Shown: one piece after another, positions 1 through 8,600 of the stretch | Layout: each line of letters starts with the position of its first letter | How positions within the stretch are numbered: position 1 is the stretch's first letter | Assembly: GCA_964551735.1 (NCBI GenBank) | Contig: CAZKEF010000002.1 | Span: 272,994 to 336,993, forward strand | Reading direction: 5' to 3' | DNA length: 64,000 nt | DNA from: DAOUAT01 sp964551735 | GTDB lineage: Bacteria > Chloroflexota > Anaerolineae > CG2-30-64-16 | The notes under the pieces: model-generated | The model's input: only the letters and a program-made list of their open reading frames with translations | What the model was told of the DNA's origin: nothing | The model's database searches: none | Program-made: the position numbers and the translations under genes

Positions 1-106
1 CCACGTACAAGGCCGCGGGCGCCGAGCCCTCCAGGATGGCCGCGACCGCCAAGTGATCATCCAGCCCGGCAAAAAGCGGCCGGGCGACAGCGTAATCTGC
101 AAGTGA
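1..106 (+). CDS. possible 3' end of a gene cut by the window edge
   Basis: Two plus-strand frames are open from the left edge. One ends at TGA 54-56 and has almost only G or C in third positions. The other ends at TGA 104-106 with the tail VIIQPGKKRPGDSVICK. Either could be the C-terminus of a gene that starts outside the window. The fragment is too short to identify, and it is not possible to say which frame is real. Confidence 0.2.
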   Translation, partial: HVQGRGRRALQDGRDRQVIIQPGKKRPGDSVICK

Positions 107-632
107 AAGAAGATACATGGCACGCGTTTCCTTTCCAGGAGAGATGTCCATGCCGGGCGCGACGTGCATCCTGAGCGCCGTCGAAGAGCCACAACCCATG
201 AAACCGGACGTCGCAGCTTGCTGCGTTCCGGGGCAGGCCTCGGCGTCCGAGTTTGCAGAGCAGTGCCCATGTCACGGATGGCACAAGCAGAGACGAAAAC
301 TGGAACGCGGAGAGTCTGCCCCGCAGTTTCGGGCACGACGCGGATACCGCGGACAACGCGGACAGGAACAGAGTTTGTCCGCGTGGTCCGCGTCGTCTGC
401 GTAGTCCGCGTCCCATTTTGGGGTCAGTCTCTGCCGCGAATGACACGAGCGGAAATGAAGTATACCGCGCAACCTGAGCGTTGTCATTTCCTTGCGCGGC
501 GCTCGGTGCTAAACTCAACGCATCAATAAGAGCAAGGAGACCTTCGCTGGTGGCACACCGCGGCGAAGATAGGCGGCGCAGCCGCTCAGGGTGGCACCGG
601 AAGCGCCTCCCTGCCCTCATCCGGGGAGACCC
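107..632. other. intergenic region without a convincing gene
   Basis: Short overlapping open frames on both strands here have biased composition and no recognisable domain, so I call none. The stretch holds a fragment at about 207-255 (GGACGTCGCAGCTTGCTGCG) that recurs almost unchanged at about 45262-45281, an inverted low-complexity block at 338-414, and at about 540-600 a version of the dispersed CTTCGCTGG...CGCTCAG element also seen near 3998, 19008 and 26600. Confidence 0.5.
338..414. repeat. inverted low-complexity repeat of GTCCGCGT-like units
   Basis: The left side carries CGCGGATACCGCGGACAACG and the right side carries several GTCCGCGT/GTCTGCGT units in the opposite sense, so the transcript could fold back on itself. 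It resembles the low-complexity spacer repeats found between many genes in this window. No coding function is apparent. Confidence 0.5.
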
Positions 633-2366
633 ATGCGTGCACTCAAGCGACTCATCCATCACCTGCGGCCGTATTGGCGCGGCTTGACCGCGACCACAGC
701 CATCATCCTGCTGCAAACCGCCCTGGGGCTGCTGCCGCCCCTGTTCCAGCGCGAGATCGTGGACGGTGTCATCGCTGCGCGGCAGGTGGAGCGCCTGCTG
801 CCCCTGGCGCTCGGTCTGGTCGGCGTGTACGCGCTGACCGGCTTGACCGAGTTTGGCGACCAATATCTGCGCCACACTATCGGCGAGCGCATCCTCTACG
901 ACCTACGGGTGCGCATCTACAACCACTTGCAGCGGCTCTCGCTATCCTTCTTCGAGCGCACCTCCACGGGCGAGTTGATGTCGCGGGTCAGCAACGACGT
1001 CAGCGCGCTGGAACAGTTCATCACCCACGGCACCATCCTGACCCTGGTGGCCGCGGTGCGGCTCGCCGGGGCCGCGATCGTGCTGTTCGTGTTGGAGCCG
1101 CGGCTGGCGCTGGTGGCGCTGCTGCCCGTGCCGCTGATCGCGCTGGGGCTGCGCTGGTTCAACCGCCGTGCGCGGCCCATCTATCGCCGGGTGCGTGACC
1201 GGCTGGGGGACGTCAACGCGCGGCTCCAAGATGACCTGGCCGGCATGCGGGTGATCCAGGCGTTCGGCCAGGAAGACGCGGAGTTGGGCCGGTTCAGCCA
1301 AGTTAGTGGCCGCTACCTGGACGCACGTGTGGCCTCCATCGGCACCTGGTCCACCTTTTTCCCGGCCCTTGGCTTCCTGTCGGCGCTGGGCGGCGCGCTG
1401 GTGCTGGGGGTGGGGGCGGGTATGGTGCTGCGGGACGAGCTCACCCTCGGCACTCTGGTCGCCTTCGTGTCCTACATCGCCTCGTTCTACGAGCCGATCC
1501 GCCGCCTGACCGACATTGACAACATTCTGCAGCAGGCCATCGCTGCGGCCGAGCGCATCTTCGAACTGCTGGACGCGGCGCCAGATATCCGCGACGCGCC
1601 GGATGCAGCCGCGCTGTCCGAGGTGGCGGGCGAAATCGCCTTCGAGGACGTGCATTTCAGCTACGGCGACGGGGATGAGGTGCTGCACGATGTAGACTTC
1701 CACGTGGCGCCGGGCGAGGTCGTCGCGCTGGTGGGTCCCAGCGGCGCGGGCAAGACCAGCATCGCCAACCTGCTCTGCCGCTTCTACGATCCCACCCACG
1801 GCCGGGTGCGCGTTGACGGGCACGACCTGCGCGCCGTGCAGATCGCCTCGCTGCGGCAACATGTGTCGGTGGTTCTGCAGGACACCTTCCTCTTCAACGC
1901 CACAGTGCGCGAGAACCTGACCTACGGCCGGCCGGATGCGACGGAGGCGGAGATCGAAGCCGCAGCGAAGGCCGCGTACGCGCACGAGTTCATCGCGACC
2001 CTGCCGCACGGCTACGACACGGCGGTGGGCGAGCGGGGTGTGAAACTGAGCGGCGGACAACGGCAACGGCTGGCGCTAGCGCGCGCAATCCTCACCGACC
2101 CGCGCATCCTGATCCTGGACGAAGCAACCTCGTCAGTTGACGCGGAGGCCGAATACCTGATCCAACAGGCGCTAGAGCAAGTTTTGCGCGGCCGTACCGC
2201 CCTGGTGATCGCCCACCGCCTCAGCACCATCCGCAACGCCGACAAGATCATTGCGCTGGAGGGTGGCCGCATCCGCGAAGTGGGCAGCCACCACGAACTG
2301 CTGGCCCGTAACGGTCTGTACAGCCAGCTCTACCAGCGACAACTGGAGCTGGCCACGGAACCGTAA
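633..2366 (+). CDS. ABC exporter half-transporter, fused permease and ATPase
   Basis: 577 residues, the usual length of a homodimerising or heterodimerising type I ABC exporter subunit. About six membrane segments occupy residues 15-310. The nucleotide-binding domain follows, with Walker A GPSGAGKT at 368-375, signature LSGGQRQR near 472 and Walker B ILILDEATS near 492, followed by the H-loop in VIAHRLST. I chose ATG 633 because GGGGAG lies just upstream; an in-frame start at 591 adds 14 unlikely residues. The substrate cannot be deduced: the family moves lipids, peptides and drugs. A second, diverged exporter of the same family lies at 28774-30831, but the two are far apart and need not be partners. 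Confidence 0.93.
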   Translation: MRALKRLIHHLRPYWRGLTATTAIILLQTALGLLPPLFQREIVDGVIAARQVERLLPLALGLVGVYALTGLTEFGDQYLRHTIGERILYDLRVRIYNHLQRLSLSFFERTSTGELMSRVSNDVSALEQFITHGTILTLVAAVRLAGAAIVLFVLEPRLALVALLPVPLIALGLRWFNRRARPIYRRVRDRLGDVNARLQDDLAGMRVIQAFGQEDAELGRFSQVSGRYLDARVASIGTWSTFFPALGFLSALGGALVLGVGAGMVLRDELTLGTLVAFVSYIASFYEPIRRLTDIDNILQQAIAAAERIFELLDAAPDIRDAPDAAALSEVAGEIAFEDVHFSYGDGDEVLHDVDFHVAPGEVVALVGPSGAGKTSIANLLCRFYDPTHGRVRVDGHDLRAVQIASLRQHVSVVLQDTFLFNATVRENLTYGRPDATEAEIEAAAKAAYAHEFIATLPHGYDTAVGERGVKLSGGQRQRLALARAILTDPRILILDEATSSVDAEAEYLIQQALEQVLRGRTALVIAHRLSTIRNADKIIALEGGRIREVGSHHELLARNGLYSQLYQRQLELATEP

Positions 2367-2391
2367 CACACGCACAATCCAGCGGATAGTG

Positions 2392-3825
2392 TTACTTCTC
2401 CAAGCCGATACGAACACCCAGCCGTGGCAGAATCGCCCGGTGGGTCACCAAGATCAGCAGCGACGCGCCGAACGCGATCCCGAAGATGATCAGCGACGAG
2501 TTGAGGGTATTCATCAGATTGGGATTTACCAGCATCACCACGGCCAATGTCAGCATCAGCATCCCGCCGATCAGCTTGAGGATCCGCCCGTGCTTCTCCT
2601 CCAGCTTGCTGGCCCGGAGGCTGAGCACCGCGGCAAGGAAGATGCCCAACTCGTCGAGCTGGTAGATGAGCATGTAGAGCGCTAACAGCGTGATGAACAC
2701 CCCCGCCGTCACCCCCTGCGCCACCAGCAGGTTGGTCCACAGCACTGGGAACCCCGCCGTACACGAGAACTCCACCAACGACGCACCGGCCGACATCACG
2801 ATGGTTGCACCGATCAGCGCTGGCAGTGAGTCACTGGCCTTGAGCACCCGGCGCATGGAGCGGTACAGGCCTGGCTTCTTCTCATCCGAGATGGTGAACG
2901 AGAGGCCTTCTTTATACCAAAAATAGTCTTTAATGTTCACCAACGCGAAGAAAAGCGCCACCAGCGCCACCACCACCTGGATCCAGCCCACGAAGCTGAT
3001 CACGGTCAACATGGTGAACAGGCCTGCGATGAACAGAACGTAGACCAACGACGTCACCGTGATGAAAACCAGACCGATGATAAACACCTTCTTGCGCGAC
3101 CCCGTGTGCAGCGTCAACGCCAGCAGCATGGAGAGCACCCACAGCGAACACGGATTGAAGCCGTCCACGAACGCGATGAGCGCGGTGCTGATCGCCAGGG
3201 ATTGGGTGGCCAGGTTCACCGGGCCAATCAAGGGCAGCGTCAACATGCTGGCACTAGTGGTTACCGCAGGGGCTGCGACCGCTGCCGGCCCGGGGTTTTC
3301 AGCTGGGCCAGGGTTAGCTGGCGCCTCGGCGAGGGCCGGCGCGTTCGTAGGCACCACAGTAGGTGGCGCCAAAGTAGGCGGCTCGGCCGGGCTGAACACC
3401 CCCTCGCCTGCGTCCGAACAGCCGGACAGCGCGCACGAGGCCACGACCGCCTCCATCTCACGGCCGGTGAACTCCTCGGCAAACCCCACCCAGTAACGAT
3501 CGGCGATGAAGAACGTGGGCACGCCGGTTGGCTCGAAACCAAATTTCGCCGCCATGAGCGCAAACGACTCCCGGCTGCCTACGTCATTGTAGATCTCAAA
3601 ATCACGGACCTCAACCCTCGGATACTTCTGGGCCAACCTGGCCAGGAACGGCTTGGCCGCGGCGCAATGCGGACACCCTTCGCCCCAGAAGAAGTAGATC
3701 ACCACCTTGCCGCCCGGTTGCGCGACCGGCTCCGCCAGGGCAACAGGCAACGATGGCCGGACCAAGGCCATACTCCCGAGCACACTCACCAATGCCAATA
3801 CACAGATCAATCGCCACCAACGCAT
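2392..3825 (-). CDS. thioredoxin-fold domain fused to a CcdA/DsbD-like membrane domain
   Basis: 477 residues. A signal peptide or anchor (1-31) is followed by a thioredoxin-like domain (about 38-140) with the redox pair C51-P-H-C54 in GEGCPHCAAAK and a cis-proline in TGVPTFF. A Pro/Ala-rich linker (145-190) leads to a hydrophobic region of about six to seven helices (200-470). Two cysteines sit where CcdA-type electron carriers have theirs: C226 in FNPCSLW and C355 in FSCTAGF. The likely role is to carry reducing equivalents across the membrane to an extracytoplasmic thiol partner held on the same chain. The start ATG has GGAGGTGAG eight bases upstream. The gene converges on the ABC exporter with a 25-bp gap. 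Confidence 0.82.
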   Translation of the reverse strand: MRWWRLICVLALVSVLGSMALVRPSLPVALAEPVAQPGGKVVIYFFWGEGCPHCAAAKPFLARLAQKYPRVEVRDFEIYNDVGSRESFALMAAKFGFEPTGVPTFFIADRYWVGFAEEFTGREMEAVVASCALSGCSDAGEGVFSPAEPPTLAPPTVVPTNAPALAEAPANPGPAENPGPAAVAAPAVTTSASMLTLPLIGPVNLATQSLAISTALIAFVDGFNPCSLWVLSMLLALTLHTGSRKKVFIIGLVFITVTSLVYVLFIAGLFTMLTVISFVGWIQVVVALVALFFALVNIKDYFWYKEGLSFTISDEKKPGLYRSMRRVLKASDSLPALIGATIVMSAGASLVEFSCTAGFPVLWTNLLVAQGVTAGVFITLLALYMLIYQLDELGIFLAAVLSLRASKLEEKHGRILKLIGGMLMLTLAVVMLVNPNLMNTLNSSLIIFGIAFGASLLILVTHRAILPRLGVRIGLEK

Positions 3826-4156
3826 CAGATCTCACCTCCAACAGAGCCAGCATACCGGCTAGCTGTCACTCAAGTTCATGGCCAGGCAGCGGTCGAAACA
3901 GCTAGCCATTCGCATATGCACGACCGGACCCTTATTGTGCCACAAAACACAAAGAAAAGGCAACTTCTGAGAAGCCGAAAAACAGGCCCACCGGTGGAGG
4001 TTCTTCGCTGGATGCTCGCCGTTGCGAGAAAGCAAAGGTTGAATCGCTCAGAATGCCACCGAAAACGCTCCCTGATTCTCTACCAGGACCTACGCAAGAT
4101 GCTGGCGCGGGCACCCCCACAGTCTTGCGCAGGTCCCGGGCTCGTATCTCAAATGC
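3826..4156. other. intergenic region, no gene seen
   Basis: This 331-bp space lies between two leftward genes. It contains a diverged copy of the dispersed TTCGCTGG...CGCTCAGAATG element near 3998-4054. No tRNA-like fold, strong promoter or conserved ORF stands out. Confidence 0.4.
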
Positions 4157-4456
4157 TTACGCCGCGCTGCGCAGGACCAACGGCAGATACACCTTCAGAG
4201 GCACGATGCCGCTGTACCAATATCCGCCGCTGACTGCATAGTGCGCGCTGGTTGATTGGGGCGGGCTGGCTGCCCCCTGGCCGACCGATGCATTCACTGC
4301 ATAGTGCGCCGAGGTCACAGGCTGACCGCCGCCCGCGATGACGTGCCATTCCAGGTTGTAGTGGACTGAGGTCTGGGCCAGGGCCACGCCTCCGGCGGCC
4401 AATGCAGCCACCAGGGCGAGCACTGCGATCACGCGCAGGGTGCGTTTGTACGTCAT
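4157..4456 (-). CDS. small secreted protein with YLPLVLR C-terminal tail
   Basis: 99 residues. ATG 4456 is preceded by AAGGAGG, which fixes the start. An N-terminal signal sequence ending near ALAQ is followed by two copies of an SAHYAV motif (TSAHYAVNASVG and TSAHYAVSGGYW). The chain ends in VYLPLVLRSAA. Many exported Chloroflexota proteins end in such an (F/Y)LPLVLR tail; whether it is a sorting signal is unknown. It begins 10 bp after the stop of the large secreted protein upstream, so both are probably one transcript for the cell surface. No enzymatic domain is recognisable. Confidence 0.72.
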   Translation of the reverse strand: MTYKRTLRVIAVLALVAALAAGGVALAQTSVHYNLEWHVIAGGGQPVTSAHYAVNASVGQGAASPPQSTSAHYAVSGGYWYSGIVPLKVYLPLVLRSAA

Positions 4457-4466
4457 CTGGCCCTCC

Positions 4467-6053
4467 TTACTGCAGCGTGACAAAGACATAGATCTGCCCT
4501 TGTCCTCCGTCCCAATGTTCCAGCGCTTTGCCCAACACCGTGCCAGGCACGGCGGATGGCGTGCCAGCCACCGTGACCTGCGGCGCGCGGCCGGCATGGG
4601 CGGTCAACGCTGCGCTGCCGAGCAGATCGCCGGGCTGGAGCGCGCCTGCCGCGGCGTCAACCTTAACCAGTGCCGGGCCCTGGATCACCAGCAGCAGATA
4701 TTCGCCCGGTAGCACCGGCCCTGCAAGGGTCACTTCCTGGTCGCCGGCCAGATCCCCGCCCATCGCCTGGCGCTCCCGGGTTACAGTCGCAATGTTGAAG
4801 CGGCTATAGACCACACCTGCCACGGCCGTGCTGCCGGCGGTTGTAGCCCGTGCCACCTGGGCCACCGGCGGGCCGCCTGCCTGGAGCGCCGCGGTCATAC
4901 CGCTGAACACTGCCACATCGCCCGGATCCAGCGGTTCGGCCCCTCCGTTCTGGACCAACTGCATCAACGCGCCGGCCAGGTGGTAGTTAAGCGAATAGAT
5001 GTTGTCAGGCGTGTAGAGGCCGTAGTTGTTGCTTGCCAGCCCCGTCTGGGCCCACATCCCGAAGTCCGCATCGCTCTCGCCCCACACGCCAATGAAAGAC
5101 TCGCTCTCGCCGATGACGCCCGATCCGCTGCTCGCACCATACGTCGTGCCTTGAACCCCGGCCCCGATACCGACGCGGTAACCGCGCACGCCGATCCCCT
5201 GGCTGCCGCCGGCAGTGCCCCACACGCCAGCCGTGTTATACAGGTCACCGGCGTCAGTGCGGCCATAGACGCCGGAGCCGGCGGCCACACTTTCCCCGCG
5301 CACGCCAGTCCTGCCGGTGCCATACACCCCGACACCGTTTGCGCTCTTGCCGTAGACGCCGGGCGCGTGCATGTTGGTGAAATGGGGCGTGGCGCTGCTA
5401 ACGCCGTATACGCCGATGCCGTTCAGGCTGGAGAAGTAGCCGCCGTAACCGTGCGCCGTCGTGCTGCCTCCGTCCTGACCATAGACGGCGTAGCCGTCGT
5501 CCGTGTAGCCGGCCAGTCCGTAGCCGCCAGGGGAGGCGCCGCGCACCGCATCGCCGGTGCTGGTGGCGGCCCACACGGCCGCGCGCGTGGCGTGGACGCC
5601 GGTCATCATCACCCGCAGCACGTAGCCGGACGGATCGGGCTGACCCGTGATGTCCGCCCCCGGCCGCAGGCCCAGCGCATAGGGCACAGGCAACAGTTCC
5701 TGCCGCGGTGTCAGCCATTCGCCATCCACGTAGATGCGCAGCCATAACTCCCCGCCGTTGAAGTTGCGCGGATTTACGCCCAACACCACGTTGAACAACC
5801 CGTTCACAACTGGGACGCTGAGATTGCCGCTATCCCACCACAGCGTGCCGCCGGTCGCTGCGCTGTAGATCTGAAACCGCATCGTGAACGTGCCACTCAG
5901 CGGCGCGCCTGCAGCATTTGTCAGGCGGCCCTGGTAGTTGATCTCGGCTGCGACGTCCGCCTCAGGGGCGTCGGGCAACGCGCCGACCACACCTCCGGCC
6001 AGTATCAGGCCGGCCAACACACAAACCGTGATCCACAAGGTGCGTGACTTCAT
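4467..6053 (-). CDS. secreted Gly-rich repeat protein (INYQGRL-type surface protein)
   Basis: 528 residues from ATG 6053, which has GGAAGG just upstream; an in-frame ATG at 6071 is less well placed. A signal peptide is followed by a beta domain beginning INYQGRLTNAAG and FRIY-like strands (about 40-150). Next comes a long run of GVYG/GVWG/GVRG units spaced 15-25 residues apart (about 190-340), typical of elongated beta-helical surface or tail-fibre-like proteins. The last ~130 residues form another beta-rich domain. It is probably an exported structural or adhesive protein, co-transcribed with the small YLPLVLR-tailed protein. The precise function is unknown. Confidence 0.72.
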   Translation of the reverse strand: MKSRTLWITVCVLAGLILAGGVVGALPDAPEADVAAEINYQGRLTNAAGAPLSGTFTMRFQIYSAATGGTLWWDSGNLSVPVVNGLFNVVLGVNPRNFNGGELWLRIYVDGEWLTPRQELLPVPYALGLRPGADITGQPDPSGYVLRVMMTGVHATRAAVWAATSTGDAVRGASPGGYGLAGYTDDGYAVYGQDGGSTTAHGYGGYFSSLNGIGVYGVSSATPHFTNMHAPGVYGKSANGVGVYGTGRTGVRGESVAAGSGVYGRTDAGDLYNTAGVWGTAGGSQGIGVRGYRVGIGAGVQGTTYGASSGSGVIGESESFIGVWGESDADFGMWAQTGLASNNYGLYTPDNIYSLNYHLAGALMQLVQNGGAEPLDPGDVAVFSGMTAALQAGGPPVAQVARATTAGSTAVAGVVYSRFNIATVTRERQAMGGDLAGDQEVTLAGPVLPGEYLLLVIQGPALVKVDAAAGALQPGDLLGSAALTAHAGRAPQVTVAGTPSAVPGTVLGKALEHWDGGQGQIYVFVTLQ

Positions 6054-6088
6054 GAGGAGCCTTCCTTTCATCGCGCTGAGTGACGATG

Positions 6089-8314
6089 TTATAGCCGTCG
6101 GTTGATCTCCTGGCGTAGTGCCAGCGCGGCCGGGCTGGCTGGGTCGAGCGCCAGGGCCTGTTCCAGGGCCACGGCGGCGGCCTGGGATCGGCCCTCAAGC
6201 CACAGCGCACGGGCCAGGCCAATATGGGCCCCGGCCGAATCCGGGGTCCAGTGCACCGCCTGCTGAAAAGCATTGAGCGCTGCTGCGATATCACTCGCGC
6301 CCAGCTCAGCCTCACCCAGGCGGGTGAAGGCGTAGCCATCGGTCGCATCCAGGTTCACGGCCCGGCGGAAGTGGACCGCGGCCGGCGCGTAGCGTCCTCC
6401 TTCAAGGTCAACCATGCCCCAGGCGGTGTAGAGCGTCGCCAGGTTCGGGGCTAGAGCGGTCGCCTGGGCGAACGCCTGGTGGGCCAACGGCAACCGGCTC
6501 GCGTCCCACCGAACGCCCCAGACGCCGTACAACTCGCCCAGGGCCGCCCAGGTGCGATACTCGCCGGGGCGCAGGTCGCGCGCCGCGAGCAGCTCGGCCT
6601 CAGCCCGCGCCAGCAGGTGTCCCCGGCACTGCAGGACGCTCCCCACGGCGCACGGATCAGCAGTCACATCCGCAATAACGACCAACGCCGGGGGTTCTGC
6701 GCCATCGGCCGTGGCCAGTGCGATCACGCTTTGAAGATAAGCCCAGCTCAATGTCCGGCGATGGGCCGGCTCAACCGGCCACCAGGCCACAGCCCGCTCC
6801 GCGGCACGCCGCGCGCCCCACCAATCACCGACTGCGATGCGACGTTCCGCCGCGCGCGCGGCAACGTCCGCGGCGATAGGTCGCACATTGGCCTGCCAGA
6901 TCGCCCAGCCGCTCCCCGCGGCAATCACCAGAGACAACGACAACGCGGCCCACCGCAGGCCCGGTTCCGTCCGGCTTATGGGGGCAGAGAAACGGCCCGG
7001 CGCCTCCTGCGCTGCGCCGCCTCTAATGACCTGCGGCGCAGCAGGCCGGGCCAGCGCCACACCTAACGCCAGCAACAACGCCGTGGCGGTCGCGGTGGCC
7101 GTGACATCGAAGCTGACCAGGTTGCCAGCCACCGCACCGCCGACAGCCGCCAGACAGCCGATCAAAAGCACCCGCTGGCGAATATCGGCTGCGCACTGGG
7201 CCGCGCGCCAGGTCAGGCAGAAGAAGGCGACGAACAGCGCGCTCTGCGCCAGCAGGCCGATCACGCCGGACATCATAGCCCAATCCAACAGCAAGTTGTG
7301 CGCCCGGTCAACCAGGATGCCACGGCCCTGGTAGTAGACCAACTGCGGGGGGTAGACTGCGGGGAAGACCAGCTCCAACGAGTCGGGGCCGTAGCCCAGG
7401 AGCGGCCGCCTGGCCAAGAGTGACAGGAGGGCGCGCCAGATGGTCAGCCGCGCTGCGGTGGAACCACCTGCCCGGCCGACCCACAGGGCGAGGGTCAGGC
7501 CGCCACCCAGGCCCACAAGGCCAGCGCTAACCGCGGTCGCCTGCCAGATCCGACCGCGGGCTCGCAGGCGCGGCCATAACCAGGCCAGTCCAAAAAGCGC
7601 CATTGCCACCCCCGCAGCCAGCCAGGCCGCGCGCGCGCGGGTCAGCCCGATAAGCACAATCTCGCCAGCCAGCAACACGCCGACAGCCAGCCGGCCCACA
7701 CGCCCGCGCGCGGCGCAGCCTTGAGCCAGAGTGAGCGGCAGGATCAGAGCCAGGTATGCGCCGAGGAAGTTGGCGCGGCCCAGGGTGGCATAGACAGGAG
7801 AACGCGCGTCGTTATACAGCGGCACGGGCGCCCAGCCCAGCGCCTGGGCCACACCGAGAGCTATCAGCGGCACGACCGTGGCTACCATCGCCTGCACCAG
7901 CCGGTCAACCTGCGCTGGCGTGCGCAAGTAGGCCGCGACCAGCAGAAACAGGAGGTAGTAGCTCAGGAGGGTCGACCAGCCCAGGCCTCGCTCGTAGCTG
8001 CCCCAAAGGCTGAGTGCGGGCTGGACTGATAGCGAGGTTGCCAGCGCCTGCACCAAAACCACGGCGGTCGCTGGCCGGAAAAGGGGCTGGGTGGTTACCT
8101 CGCGCCACAAGTTGCGGCGCTCAAGCAACCCGCCCACCAGCCACAGGCCTGCCATCGCCCAAACAAGGGTGCGCAGCAAAGCGGCCTTTGAAGGCTCAAA
8201 AGGTTGTTGGGCCCAAAGGTTGACGGCCAGGGGAATGAGCAGGGCGATCAGCAGCCAGGCAACTTCCAACAGAGCATGATATGGTTGCGAGGCCGCATCG
8301 TGCTGTTCGGACAT
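6089..8314 (-). CDS. O-antigen ligase-like membrane protein with C-terminal TPRs
   Basis: 741 residues from ATG 8314, which has AAGG upstream. About eleven to twelve hydrophobic helices fill residues 10-480. The loop YGPDSLELVFP followed by VDRAHNLLLDW matches the conserved Wzy_C/O-antigen-ligase region, where the Arg and His are catalytically important in the family. The C-terminal ~200 residues contain tetratricopeptide units (LYTAWGMVDLEGGRYAPAA, AFTRLGEAELGASDIAAAL, AHIGLARALWLEGRSQAAA). Such proteins transfer or polymerise cell-surface glycans, or glycosylate exported proteins. The adjacent secreted proteins are possible acceptors, but that link is only inferred from position. Confidence 0.8.
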   Translation of the reverse strand: MSEQHDAASQPYHALLEVAWLLIALLIPLAVNLWAQQPFEPSKAALLRTLVWAMAGLWLVGGLLERRNLWREVTTQPLFRPATAVVLVQALATSLSVQPALSLWGSYERGLGWSTLLSYYLLFLLVAAYLRTPAQVDRLVQAMVATVVPLIALGVAQALGWAPVPLYNDARSPVYATLGRANFLGAYLALILPLTLAQGCAARGRVGRLAVGVLLAGEIVLIGLTRARAAWLAAGVAMALFGLAWLWPRLRARGRIWQATAVSAGLVGLGGGLTLALWVGRAGGSTAARLTIWRALLSLLARRPLLGYGPDSLELVFPAVYPPQLVYYQGRGILVDRAHNLLLDWAMMSGVIGLLAQSALFVAFFCLTWRAAQCAADIRQRVLLIGCLAAVGGAVAGNLVSFDVTATATATALLLALGVALARPAAPQVIRGGAAQEAPGRFSAPISRTEPGLRWAALSLSLVIAAGSGWAIWQANVRPIAADVAARAAERRIAVGDWWGARRAAERAVAWWPVEPAHRRTLSWAYLQSVIALATADGAEPPALVVIADVTADPCAVGSVLQCRGHLLARAEAELLAARDLRPGEYRTWAALGELYGVWGVRWDASRLPLAHQAFAQATALAPNLATLYTAWGMVDLEGGRYAPAAVHFRRAVNLDATDGYAFTRLGEAELGASDIAAALNAFQQAVHWTPDSAGAHIGLARALWLEGRSQAAAVALEQALALDPASPAALALRQEINRRL

Positions 8315-8335
8315 ACCCAACCTTACAGGTGCCAC

Positions 8336-8596
8336 ATGACCGCACTCACCGTCGCCACCGAACCCATGATTGAGGGCGTCTTCGATGGCGCGGCACCGAC
8401 CTATGATCGGGTCGGGCCGGTGCTGTTCCACCAGTTCGGGCAGCGGCTGCAGGTTCTGTTGGCGCCGCCAGCCGGCGCGTCGGTGCTGGATATGGCGACC
8501 CGCACCGGCGCGGTCCTGGCGCCGGCTGCGGTACGCGTGGGACGCGCTTACGGGATCGATCTGTTTGCCGGGATCCTGGCGGATGGCCTGTCAAAG
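8336..8596 (+). pseudogene. truncated class I SAM-dependent methyltransferase remnant
   Basis: From ATG 8336 the frame reads like the first ~87 residues of a UbiE/class I methyltransferase: VFDGAAPTYDRVGPVLFHQF, then the SAM-binding segment VLDMATRTGAVLAPAA and GIDLFAGIL. Family members have a glycine-rich VLDxGxGxG loop here; TRTG replaces the usual GTG, so the site is damaged. Similarity stops at about 8596, right where the convergent gene (stop 8601) begins. The downstream two thirds of the enzyme are missing. This looks like the 5' stump of a gene lost by deletion or replacement. Confidence 0.6.
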
Positions 8597-8600
8597 GTCC

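Noticed and set aside
57..875. 272-codon minus-strand ORF at the left end
   Set aside because: Its composition is repetitive and Arg/Gln-rich, no domain is recognisable, and it overlaps the start of the ABC exporter.
942..2066. Long minus-strand ORF opposite the first ABC exporter
   Set aside because: It is antisense to a clear gene with intact motifs. High GC third positions create such open antisense frames throughout the window.
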